Source: Streptomyces canus (GTDB lineage Bacteria > Actinomycetota > Actinomycetes > Streptomycetales > Streptomycetaceae). From it: a DNA stretch of 64,000 nt. Below the pieces are notes generated by a model. It was not told where the DNA came from. It made no database searches and worked only from the letters and a program-made list of their open reading frames with translations. Every line of letters begins with the position of its first letter. Position 1 is the first letter of the stretch. This document shows positions 7,622 through 15,545 of the stretch, one piece after another. The translations under genes were made by a program, and so were the position numbers. The DNA lies in contig NZ_JAUSYQ010000002.1 in the NCBI RefSeq assembly GCF_030816965.1, positions 6,500,001 to 6,564,000 of the forward strand, given 5' to 3'.

Positions 7622-8829
7622 AGTTGGCCGTACCCATCCAGGAAGTTCGAGATCCGCCCCACCGCGTCCCGCAGGTCACCGACCGTCGGCAGGGTCACCA
7701 CCCGGAAGTGGTCGGGCTCGGGCCAGTTGAAGCCGGAGCCCTGGACGACCATGATCTTCTCCTGGCGCAACAGGTCCAGGACCATCCGCCGGTCGTCCTT
7801 GATCTTGAAGACATTGGGGTCGAGCCTCGGGAAGAGATACAGCGCCCCCTTCGGCTTCACACAGCTCACGCCGGGGATCTGGGTCAGCAGCTCGTACGCC
7901 ACATCCCGCTGCTCGACGAGCCGGCCGCCCGGCAGCACCAGGTCCTTGATCGACTGCCGCCCGCTGAGCGCGGCGACCACCCCGTGCTGTCCCGGCATGT
8001 TCGCGCACAGGCGCATGTTGGCCAGGATGGTCAGGCCCTCGATGTAGGAGTCGGCGTGGGCGCGGGGGCCGGAGATCGACATCCAGCCCACGCGGTACCC
8101 GGCCACCCGGTACGCCTTCGACATGCCGTTGAAGGTGAGGGTGAGCAGATCCGGGGCGATCGACGCCGTCGGGGTGTGCGTGGCACCGTCGTAGAGGATC
8201 TTGTCGTAGATCTCGTCCGAGCAGACCAGCAGGTTGTGTCGGCGGGCGATGTCGGTCAGGCCCTTGAGCATGGTCTCGTCGTAGACCGCGCCCGTGGGGT
8301 TGTTGGGGTTGATGATGACGATCGCCTTGGTGCGGTCGGTGACCTTCCGCTCCACGTCCGCGAGGTCGGGCATCCAGTCCGCCTGCTCGTCGCAGCGGTA
8401 GTGCACGGCCGTCCCGCCGGACAGCGACACCGCGGCCGTCCACAACGGGTAGTCGGGAGCGGGTACGAGGACCTCGTCGCCGTCGTCGAGCAGGCCCTGC
8501 ATCGCCATCACGATCAGCTCGGAGACGCCGTTGCCGATGAAGACGTGCTCGACGTCGGTCTCGATGCCGATGGTCTGGTTGTGCATGACGACGGCTCGCC
8601 GCGCGGCCAGCAGCCCCTTCGCGTCGCCGTATCCGTGGGCCGTCGACACGTTCCGGAGGACGTCCTCCAGGATCTCGGGCGGCGCCTCGAACCCGAAGGC
8701 GGCGGGGTTGCCCGTGTTCAGCTTGAGGATGCGGTGCCCGGCCGCTTCCAGGCGCATCGCCTCCTCGAGAACCGGGCCCCGGATCTCGTAACAGACATTC
8801 GCGAGCTTGGTCGACTGGATCACCTGCAT
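7618..8829 (-). CDS. alaA: Alanine-type aminotransferase (AlaA-like, class I PLP enzyme)
   Basis: PLP-dependent transaminase, 403 residues, expected to interconvert pyruvate/glutamate and alanine/2-oxoglutarate in the cytosol. The sequence tracks E. coli AlaA (YfbQ) almost end to end: KLANVCYEIRGPVLEEA at the N-terminus, LNTGNPAAFGFEAP, APDYPLWTAAVSLSGG, INPNNPTGAVY, SDEIYDKILYDGA and the C-terminal FLDGYGQL. The PLP lysine is in FNGMSKAYRVAGYRVGW. The start ATG MQVIQSTKLAN is chosen by this alignment; an upstream in-frame GTG-type extension of 35 codons lacks support. The ribosome site is weak. Confidence 0.93.
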   Translation of the reverse strand: MQVIQSTKLANVCYEIRGPVLEEAMRLEAAGHRILKLNTGNPAAFGFEAPPEILEDVLRNVSTAHGYGDAKGLLAARRAVVMHNQTIGIETDVEHVFIGNGVSELIVMAMQGLLDDGDEVLVPAPDYPLWTAAVSLSGGTAVHYRCDEQADWMPDLADVERKVTDRTKAIVIINPNNPTGAVYDETMLKGLTDIARRHNLLVCSDEIYDKILYDGATHTPTASIAPDLLTLTFNGMSKAYRVAGYRVGWMSISGPRAHADSYIEGLTILANMRLCANMPGQHGVVAALSGRQSIKDLVLPGGRLVEQRDVAYELLTQIPGVSCVKPKGALYLFPRLDPNVFKIKDDRRMVLDLLRQEKIMVVQGSGFNWPEPDHFRVVTLPTVGDLRDAVGRISNFLDGYGQL

Positions 8830-8941
8830 GTCTGGGAGCTTACGGCCCGGTAACGCTTCGCGGGCCGTGCTTTCCGCCACGTGAGACACGTCCGTTTGGG
8901 CTGTTATCGCCGGTAGCTGTCCCACCTGGCACATCCGTCTC

Positions 8942-8958
8942 TACAATCCGTCGCCATG
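8942..8958 (+). promoter_or_regulatory. Candidate -10 for a leaderless transcript
   Basis: TACAAT (8942-8947) stands nine bases before the ATG of the low-complexity membrane protein gene, so transcription would begin at or next to the start codon. The -35 region is weak (TGTCCC-like). No Shine-Dalgarno is present, which fits a leaderless mRNA. Confidence 0.45.
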
Positions 8959-9636
8959 TCGAGCCCAGTCGAGTACGAGTCCGGGGCGCCCAACGTCTAC
9001 CAGCCGCAGCCCGCACCGGCCCCGGCGTACGAGGAGTACACGGATCCGGCGGCGGCGCACGGCTGGCAGAACGTGTACGACGCGACGGCCGAGCTCCCCC
9101 GGGTCGAACCCGCGGCCCCGGAGCCCGGCGACCGGGAGCCGCCCGGCCCGCTGCCCGCCGGCCGGGCCGCCCGGCGGCGCGCCGCGCGCGGCATGGGCGT
9201 CCGGCGCTCGCGACGGGTGGTCGTGGCGGTCGGAGCCGTCGGGGTGGTGTCGGCGGCGGCCCTGATCGCTGGGCTGTCCTCCTCGGGCTCCTCCTCGGGG
9301 CCCGCGCAGGACCAGCGGGACGGCACCCCGTCGGCCTCCGCCGGGGCGAGCGACGCCACCGACCCGGCGTCCTCCGGTCGCCCGGCGGTCCCGGGGGCGA
9401 CGGCCTCCGGCGGGCCGGCGAGCGGTGCCGCCGCGTCCGGCGTGGACACCTCCGCGGATGCGTCCGCGGGCGAGGAGACGGACGGGAGTCCGTCGGCGGG
9501 GGCCTCCTCCGGCACCCGGCCCACCCCTTCAGGTTCGCCGTCGCCATCGCCCTCGTCGAGCTCCGCCTCCGCCGACGGCCCCGGCAACTCCGACGGCAAA
9601 GGACGCGGACAGGGCAGCACCGCAGGCCCCAAGTAG
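8956..9636 (+). CDS. Membrane-anchored low-complexity Ser/Pro/Ala-rich protein
   Basis: 226 residues, function unknown. A Pro/Tyr-rich cytosolic N-terminus (residues 1-80) is followed by a basic cluster RAARRRAARGMGVRRSRR and one membrane helix (about 88-108, VVVAVGAVGVVSAAALIAGL). The rest is an extracytoplasmic tail of about 115 residues of almost pure Ser, Gly, Ala, Thr, Pro and Asp, ending GQGSTAGPK. The layout is that of a type II single-pass protein with a disordered, possibly glycosylated, tail. No sortase motif or enzymatic domain is visible. It is divergent from the aminotransferase gene and appears to start leaderless. Confidence 0.7.
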   Translation: MSSPVEYESGAPNVYQPQPAPAPAYEEYTDPAAAHGWQNVYDATAELPRVEPAAPEPGDREPPGPLPAGRAARRRAARGMGVRRSRRVVVAVGAVGVVSAAALIAGLSSSGSSSGPAQDQRDGTPSASAGASDATDPASSGRPAVPGATASGGPASGAAASGVDTSADASAGEETDGSPSAGASSGTRPTPSGSPSPSPSSSSASADGPGNSDGKGRGQGSTAGPK

Positions 9637-9682
9637 CCGTCCGACTCGGTAAGTTGACCATGCCGAACGGGGAGGGCTTGGC

Positions 9683-11455
9683 ATGGACTTCGCGCTGTTG
9701 AACGACGAGCCGGTGACGGACCAGGAGTCCGACCTGCTGGGCACCGGCCGGGCCGCCCGGGAGCTGGCCAAGCTGGTGCACGACTCCCGTACGTCGACCC
9801 CCTTCACGCTCGCCGTCGACGCCGGGTGGGGGATGGGCAAGAGCAGCCTGATGAAGCTGGTCGAGGCGGAGCTGCGGCAGGGATACAGGGATGTCGAGAC
9901 CGTCTGGTACAACGCCTGGACCGCCACGGGGGACGACGCCCTGGAGGGGCTCATCAAGTCCGTCCTGGCCCGCTTCGACAGACGGCTGCTGCACCGCGTA
10001 CTGAACCGCCTCGACGAACAGGCCGTGCTCGTCCGCGCCGTGCAGACGACGCTGACCGTGGCCGCGGCACCCTTCGGCGCGGCCGGGATCGTCGACCGGT
10101 TCTGGCGCGACCTGTCCGTCGACGCGAAGGCCCGCAACGACATGCGCCAGGCCCTGCGCGACGTCGCCCGGCAGTGGGCGCAGTCGGCGCCGCACGAACC
10201 TTCACGCCTGCTCGTGGTCTTCGTGGACGACCTCGACCGCTGCTCGGAGGAGACCGTGCTCGCGGTGTGCGAGGCGGTCAAGATCTATCTGGACGTGCCG
10301 GGGCTGGCCTTCGTCATCGGCTGCGACCGCTCTGCGCTCGGCCCGTCCGGCCTGCTGCGGGACCTGGGCCCCGCGGGGTCGGCGTTCATGGAGAAGATCT
10401 TCCAGACGAGCTACCGGATCCCGGTGACGGGGGACGAGCGCATCGAGGCGTACGTACGGCGGTGTGCCGAGCGCTCGGGCGTGCAGCAACTGCTCGCGGA
10501 CGACGCGCTGGTGCGACTGATCGCCGAGCGCTCGGCCCGCAACCCGCGCCGGATCAAGCGGCTCATCAACGGTTTCGGCTTGGAGTGCTCGCTCAACCCG
10601 GTGTGGGAGAGGTTCGACTCGGAGGCGGTCATCCGCACGCTGCTCCTGCAACATCTGTACGCGGACTTCTACCGGACCCTGCTGGCGGGGGACCGCAGCC
10701 ATAGGAACGCGGCCTGGGAGTTCCTCGACTACCGGGTGGCCCGCAGGGTGCTGAGCCGGCCGTCGGTGACGCCGGACGGGGAGGCCTGGCAGACCACGGC
10801 GAACCATCTCACCGAGCACGGCCTCGCCGCGCCCGCCCTGGACGACCGGGAGGAGTGGGGCGCCGTCCTGGCCCGGCTCGAGGAGTATCTGCCCAACGGC
10901 TTCCCGGCGTTGGAGCGGGACCAGAACTTCGTGACGCTCGTCGAGGAACTGATGGGCATGCCCGACGCCACCGAGCTGGTGGAGCGTCTCAGGCGCGGCG
11001 TCGGCCCGGTCGCGACGGTGGAGTCCGGCGAGGAGAGGCCCCGCCCCTACGCGGGCGCCTTCGTCCTGTGGGTCGACGACCATCCGGAGAACAACGCCGA
11101 GCACGCCGCGGATCTGGAGTTCCTGGGCGCGCAGGTGGCGGTCGCCGAGGACGCGCGGCAGGCGGAGCGCATCATCGACGGACCCACCCGTGTCGACCTG
11201 CTGATCTCCGACGTGGCGCGCGGTAGGGACGGCGACGCCGGGTTCACGGCTCTTCGGCGCTGGCGGGACAGTGGCCGTTACGACGGACCCGCGATCTTCT
11301 ACACGGCCCGCATCACTCCGAACCGCGAGAGCCGCTGCCGGGAACTGGGCGCGGAGATCACCATGTCCAGCAGGGAGTTGTACCGACGCATCGACGCCGT
11401 GCTCCGCTCCGGCCGCCGGACCCCCCTCCCGGCCAGGCCGAACGCGCGGGCTTGA
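9683..11455 (+). CDS. KAP-family P-loop NTPase fused to a response-regulator receiver domain
   Basis: 590 residues. Residues 20-310 are a KAP (Kidins220/ARMS-PifA) NTPase: Walker A DAGWGMGKSS (46-55), VWYNAWTATGDD (74-85), Walker B LLVVFVDDLDRC (176-187), VIGCDR (211-216), MEKIFQTSYRIPV (236-248) and the arginine-rich sensor NPRRIKRLINGF (287-298). Unlike most KAP proteins it has no membrane helices between Walker A and B. Residues 458-575 are a CheY-like receiver, with acidic VDD (464-466), acceptor candidate D510 in LLISD and T541 in FYTAR; the usual lysine is not obvious. GGGGAGGG lies upstream of the ATG. It is monocistronic, with no cognate histidine kinase nearby. Role unknown; KAP proteins include membrane scaffolds and phage-exclusion factors. 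Confidence 0.85.
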   Translation: MDFALLNDEPVTDQESDLLGTGRAARELAKLVHDSRTSTPFTLAVDAGWGMGKSSLMKLVEAELRQGYRDVETVWYNAWTATGDDALEGLIKSVLARFDRRLLHRVLNRLDEQAVLVRAVQTTLTVAAAPFGAAGIVDRFWRDLSVDAKARNDMRQALRDVARQWAQSAPHEPSRLLVVFVDDLDRCSEETVLAVCEAVKIYLDVPGLAFVIGCDRSALGPSGLLRDLGPAGSAFMEKIFQTSYRIPVTGDERIEAYVRRCAERSGVQQLLADDALVRLIAERSARNPRRIKRLINGFGLECSLNPVWERFDSEAVIRTLLLQHLYADFYRTLLAGDRSHRNAAWEFLDYRVARRVLSRPSVTPDGEAWQTTANHLTEHGLAAPALDDREEWGAVLARLEEYLPNGFPALERDQNFVTLVEELMGMPDATELVERLRRGVGPVATVESGEERPRPYAGAFVLWVDDHPENNAEHAADLEFLGAQVAVAEDARQAERIIDGPTRVDLLISDVARGRDGDAGFTALRRWRDSGRYDGPAIFYTARITPNRESRCRELGAEITMSSRELYRRIDAVLRSGRRTPLPARPNARA

Positions 11456-11510
11456 CACAGCTTCTTGCCCAATAACCCACCTATCTTCACAATGTGCATG
11501 ACAAAATCGC

Positions 11511-11537
11511 GGGCGGCCGGAAGATTTCCGGCCGCCC
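11511..11537 (+). other. Strong hairpin between the KAP gene and the protease gene
   Basis: A 12-bp perfect stem GGGCGGCCGGAA/TTCCGGCCGCCC closes a GAT loop, 24 bases before the protease ATG and 56 bases after the KAP stop. There is no T-run, so it may be a weak terminator or, more likely, a stabilising structure in the 5' leader of the secreted protease. Confidence 0.5.
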
Positions 11538-11560
11538 AAGTCGCAAGAGGGGACCCCCAC

Positions 11561-12493
11561 ATGAGAAAGCCTCTCGTCGCCGCGCTCAGCATCCTGGCCT
11601 TCGCCGGGATGAGTACGGCACCCGCGGTCGCGGCCGAACCCACGGCCACGAGCGTGGGCAAGGGCGTCGACACGGACACGGTCACCTCCGTGGTCCACGA
11701 CGTGGTCACGTCCACCACGGCGAGTCTGTCGCAGCTCACGTCACCGTCGCCCAAGCTGAAGGCTGTGACCCTCGCCGGGACCGTCTCGCTCAGCAACTGT
11801 TCCGGCTCGGTCATCCGGTTCCCGAACTCCCTGGACACCGACCCGGCGCTGGTGCTCAGCAACGGGCACTGCCTCACCACCGGCTTCCCGGAGCCGGGCG
11901 AGGTGCTCACCGACCAGGCCTCCAGCCGGACCTTCGGACTGCTCAACTCCTCCGGCACCAGGGTCGCCACCCTGCGCGCCAACAAGCTCGCCTACGGGAC
12001 GATGACCGACACGGACGTCTCGATCTACCAGCTCACCAGCACGTACGCGTCGATCAAGAGCTCGTACGGCATCTCCGCGCTCACCGTGCAGGAAACGCAC
12101 CCCACCGCCGGTACCGCCATCACCGTGGCCTCCGGTTACTGGAAGAGGCTCTACAGCTGCAACATCGACGGGTTCGCGTACCGCCTCAAGGAGGGTGACT
12201 GGACCTGGAAGGACTCGGTCCGTTACACCTCCGCCTGCCAGACCATCGGCGGTACCTCGGGCTCGCCCGTCATCGACCAGTCCACCGGCAAGGTCGTCGC
12301 CGTCAACAACACCGGCAACGAGGACGGCGAGCGCTGCACGGAGAACAACCCGTGCGAGGTCGACGCGAACGGCAACGTCACCGTCCGCGAGGGCATCAAC
12401 TACGCCCAGGAGATCTACAACATCCCGGCCTGCTTCACGACGGGGAACCAGCTCAACCTGAACGCGAGCGCGTGCACGCTGCCTAAGCCGTAG
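11561..12493 (+). CDS. Secreted trypsin-like serine protease
   Basis: 310-residue chymotrypsin-fold (S1) peptidase with a clear signal peptide (MRKPLVAALSILAFAGM...APAVAA). The catalytic triad is visible: His103 in SNGHCL, Asp in TDTDVSI (150 or 152) and Ser233 in GGTSGSPV. Cysteine pairs SNCSG/NGHC and CNIDG/SACQT would form disulphides. GAGGGGACC precedes the ATG. The gene runs convergently into the deacylase gene and their 3' ends overlap by 11 bases. It likely degrades extracellular protein; specificity cannot be deduced, and no propeptide processing site is obvious. Confidence 0.88.
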   Translation: MRKPLVAALSILAFAGMSTAPAVAAEPTATSVGKGVDTDTVTSVVHDVVTSTTASLSQLTSPSPKLKAVTLAGTVSLSNCSGSVIRFPNSLDTDPALVLSNGHCLTTGFPEPGEVLTDQASSRTFGLLNSSGTRVATLRANKLAYGTMTDTDVSIYQLTSTYASIKSSYGISALTVQETHPTAGTAITVASGYWKRLYSCNIDGFAYRLKEGDWTWKDSVRYTSACQTIGGTSGSPVIDQSTGKVVAVNNTGNEDGERCTENNPCEVDANGNVTVREGINYAQEIYNIPACFTTGNQLNLNASACTLPKP

Positions 12494-14123
12494 CGCTGTG
12501 CGGGGCGTTCCGTCGCACGGGACTGTGACGGACCGCCCGGCCTGCCAGGACGTCCGTGCGCCGGCCGTCCTCGATCACGAACCGTCCGTCGACCAGGACG
12601 TGCGGAATACCGGTCGGCAACCGGCGCGGGTCCTCGAACGTCGACCCCGGTGCCACCGTCTCCGGGTCGAAGAGGACCAGGTCGGCCCGGTAGCCCTCCC
12701 TGACGAGGCCGCGGTCCGGCAGGCGCAGCCGGGACGCCGGACGCGAGGTGAGATGCGCGACGCACTCCTCCAGGGAGAGGACGCCCAACTCCCTCACGTA
12801 CGTGCCCAGATACCTGGGAAACGTGCCGTACGCCCGCGGATGCGGCTTGGCGCCGTGCAGAATGCCGTCGGAGCCGCCGGTGTGCACCGGGTGCCGCATG
12901 ATCGTGCGGACGTTCTCCTCGTGGCCGACGTGCTGGAGGATCGACGGGGCCAGCCGGTCGGCGAGCAGGAGCCGGCGGGCGGTCGTCCAGGGGCTCTCGC
13001 CTCGCGAGCGGGCCGACTCCGCGACCGTACGGCCGACGAGGTCCGCGAAGGCCGCGTCGCCGACGCCCGAGATCTCGATGGTGTCCCACTCGACGGGCAC
13101 ACCGTGGCACCCGTCGGCACCGATCTCCTCCAGGTGATGCCGGATCCGCTCGGCCGTGTCGTCGTCCGCCAGCCGCTTCAGGACGGCCTCGGGGCCGCCC
13201 TCGCTCGCCCAGCTCGGCAGCAGGGCTGCGAGGGTCGTGGAGCCGGGGGTGTAGGGATAGGTGTCCAGGCTGATGTCCGCACCCGACGCCAGCGCCTCGT
13301 CCAGGAGGGCGAGCAGTTCCGGCGCCCGGCCCTTGTTCACGCCGAAGTTCATGGTGGCGTGGGCGAGATGGAGGGAACAGCCGGCCTCCCGGGCCAGGGC
13401 GACCATCTCCTCGTACGCCTCCAGCGCGCCCGCCCCGTACGAGCGGTGGTGCGGGCAGTAGTAGCCGCCGTACTCGGCCACCACCCGGCACAGCTCGGTC
13501 AGTTCGGCGTCCTTGGCGTACATGCCCGGGGTGTAGGTCAGGCCCGACGACATGCCGACCGCGCCCTGTTCCATGCCTTCCGCGACCAGCCGGCGCATAC
13601 GGTCCAGCTCCCGCGGAGTCGCCTCGCGGTCCTCCCAGCCGACGACGAGCGCGCGGAGCGTGCCCTGGGGGATCAGATAGGCCGCGTTGACGGCGATCCC
13701 GCGGTCGAGGCGGTCCAGGTACTCGCCCACCGACCGCCAGTCGAAGTCGACGTCGTCGCCGTAGCCGTTCCACCCGGTGATGGCGCGGCGGACCTCCTCC
13801 AGGGTGCGGTCGTCGACCGGCGCGTACGACAGCCCGTCCTGGCCCAGCACTTCGAGCGTGACCCCCTGCGCGGCCTTGGAGCTGTGGTCGGGGTCGCGCA
13901 GCAGGGCCAGGTCGCTGTGGGCGTGCATGTCGATGAAGCCGGGGGACAGGACGAGGCCTTCGGCGTCCAGCTCCCTTCTCGCCGTGGGGCGTTGACAGCC
14001 TGCGTCGGCCGCCTCCTTGACGATCGAGACGATCCGGCCGCCGTCGACCACGACGTCGGCGCGGTACGAGGGCGCGCCGCTGCCGTCGACGACGTCGGCG
14101 TCCCGGATGACGAGCTCTTCCAT
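12483..14123 (-). CDS. N-acyl-D-amino-acid deacylase (amidohydrolase family)
   Basis: 546-residue metal-dependent amidohydrolase that releases a free D-amino acid from N-acyl-D-amino acids. The metal site PGFIDMHAHSDLAL sits near residue 60. The D-aminoacylase signatures include GLSYAPVDDRT, GMSSGLTYTPGMYA, the HHRSYG histidines, HLAHATMNFGVNKG, ISLDTYPYTPGSTTL, and VHTGGSDGILHGAKPHPRAY holding the catalytic aspartate. The ATG has GGGAG nine bases upstream. It is 20 bases downstream of the D-serine dehydratase-like gene and clearly co-transcribed, which supports a D-amino-acid substrate. Confidence 0.9.
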   Translation of the reverse strand: MEELVIRDADVVDGSGAPSYRADVVVDGGRIVSIVKEAADAGCQRPTARRELDAEGLVLSPGFIDMHAHSDLALLRDPDHSSKAAQGVTLEVLGQDGLSYAPVDDRTLEEVRRAITGWNGYGDDVDFDWRSVGEYLDRLDRGIAVNAAYLIPQGTLRALVVGWEDREATPRELDRMRRLVAEGMEQGAVGMSSGLTYTPGMYAKDAELTELCRVVAEYGGYYCPHHRSYGAGALEAYEEMVALAREAGCSLHLAHATMNFGVNKGRAPELLALLDEALASGADISLDTYPYTPGSTTLAALLPSWASEGGPEAVLKRLADDDTAERIRHHLEEIGADGCHGVPVEWDTIEISGVGDAAFADLVGRTVAESARSRGESPWTTARRLLLADRLAPSILQHVGHEENVRTIMRHPVHTGGSDGILHGAKPHPRAYGTFPRYLGTYVRELGVLSLEECVAHLTSRPASRLRLPDRGLVREGYRADLVLFDPETVAPGSTFEDPRRLPTGIPHVLVDGRFVIEDGRRTDVLAGRAVRHSPVRRNAPHSATA

Positions 14124-14143
14124 CACCGGACTCCCTTCGCGTC

Positions 14144-15406
14144 TCAGAAGAACGTGCGGATGTATTCCACAACGGTGCCGTCGGCCTGCGCCACGGGGAT
14201 GAGTTGCCACTTGTCGAAGGACGTGCACGGGTGGGAGAGGCCGAGGCCCAGCCAGTCACCGACCTCCAGGTCGGCTCCGGCAGCCGTGCGCAGCCAGGCG
14301 TGCTGGTCGGAGAGGGCGGTCACCTCGATGCCGGTGGCCGGGCGCTCGGTGTCGCCCCGGCGGACCACCTGGGGGAAGGGCAGGTCGAGGTCGTGGGCGG
14401 CGTCCCGCTTGCCCGCGTTGGTGAAGGCCTGCTCGGGGGAGGGGCGGGAGACGACCTGCGTCCACAGGCGGAACGCCGGCTCCAGGGCGCCCTCCTCGGG
14501 GATCCGGTTGAAGGGGGTCACCTTGCGGTAGTGGCCGTCGTCGTGCGAGACGTAGGCGCCGGAGCGGAGCAACTTCAGGACGGGGCGGGAGAGTTCGGGG
14601 ATCTCGGCGAAGACGTCGGCGACCGCGTCGAACCAGGCGCTGCCGCCGGCGCTGATCACGATCTCGTCGGGCCCCGCCGCGGTGAACCGTCCCGCTTTGT
14701 CGAAGTCGGCGGCCAGGGCGACGAGCCGGCGCAGCCAGGTGTGGACGCGCTCCGGGTCCGCCCCGGGGACCTCGCCCTCGTATCCGGCGACGCCGACGAG
14801 CCGTAGCGTCCCGGTGGCCGCGACCGCGTCGGCGACCGCCGCGCACTCCGCCTCCGTACGGACACCGGTGCGGGCGCCCTCGCCGGCGGCGAGCTCGACG
14901 ACGACGTCCAGGGGACGGGCGGCGCCCCGGAGGGCCGCGTCCATCAGCTCGACTCCGCGCACGGAGTCGACGTAGCAGATGAAGCGGAAGGCGGGATCGG
15001 TGTCGAGCTCGGCGGCGATCCACTTCAGCGCCGCCGGGTCCACGAGCTCGTTGGCGAGGAAGATCCGCTCGATGCCGAAGGCGCGGGCGACGCGTACCTG
15101 GTGGGGGACGGCGAGGGTGATGCCCCAGGCGCCGTGGTCGATCTGCCGCCGGAAGAGCTGGGGGGCCATGGTCGTCTTGCCGTGCGGGGCGAAGGCGAGG
15201 CCGTGGCGGGCGGCGTACGTCTCCATGAGCGCGAGGTTGTGCTCCAGGCGCTCGGCGGAGAGGGCCAGCAGGGGGGTGGTGAAGCCGCCGGTGAAGAGGT
15301 TGCGGCGCTGGGCGGTCAGCTCGGCGACGGACAGGCCGTCCGCGTCCGGGGGGAGGCCCTTGAAACGGTGGTCGACGCGGTCCTCTGCGAGGCGGGCGAG
15401 GGACAA
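14144..15406 (-). CDS. D-serine dehydratase / D-amino-acid deaminase (DSD1-like, fold III PLP enzyme)
   Basis: 420 residues. Alanine-racemase-type N-terminal barrel with the PLP lysine in FAPHGKTTMAPQ (near residue 74), ELAAGEGARTG, VAGYEGE and ISAGGSAWFD. The C-terminal D-ser dehydratase domain ends in LSHPCTSFDKWQLIPV, whose His and Cys correspond to the zinc ligands of eukaryotic-type DSD1. The expected reaction is D-serine (or D-threonine) to 2-oxoacid plus ammonia; annotation as amino-acid deaminase or D-threonine aldolase is also possible. The TTG start is supported by GGGAGG four bases upstream. First gene of a two-gene operon, divergent from the kinase-iclR-ridA-gntP operon. Confidence 0.85.
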   Translation of the reverse strand: MSLARLAEDRVDHRFKGLPPDADGLSVAELTAQRRNLFTGGFTTPLLALSAERLEHNLALMETYAARHGLAFAPHGKTTMAPQLFRRQIDHGAWGITLAVPHQVRVARAFGIERIFLANELVDPAALKWIAAELDTDPAFRFICYVDSVRGVELMDAALRGAARPLDVVVELAAGEGARTGVRTEAECAAVADAVAATGTLRLVGVAGYEGEVPGADPERVHTWLRRLVALAADFDKAGRFTAAGPDEIVISAGGSAWFDAVADVFAEIPELSRPVLKLLRSGAYVSHDDGHYRKVTPFNRIPEEGALEPAFRLWTQVVSRPSPEQAFTNAGKRDAAHDLDLPFPQVVRRGDTERPATGIEVTALSDQHAWLRTAAGADLEVGDWLGLGLSHPCTSFDKWQLIPVAQADGTVVEYIRTFF

Positions 15407-15427
15407 GGGGCCTCCCTGATCAGGTGG

Positions 15428-15462
15428 GTTGCGACATCTGCAACGGCCATTGCGTATAACGC
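15428..15462. promoter_or_regulatory. Divergent control region of the D-amino-acid module with two inverted repeats
   Basis: The 139-base gap between divergent operons holds GCGT-ATA-ACGC (15452-15462), which overlaps TTATAC, a -10 candidate for the dehydratase operon on the minus strand (17-base spacer to a weak TGGATG). It also holds GTTGC-N7-GCAAC (15428-15444). Either could bind the IclR-family regulator encoded in the divergent operon; IclR proteins commonly act on the gap between target operons. Confidence 0.5.
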
Positions 15463-15545
15463 TTACTGCTGTCTAACATCCAGGCCAACGCGGGGTCAAT
15501 GGAGCCGCCGTGACCCTCCGCCATCGACGAGGAGCTACGACCATC

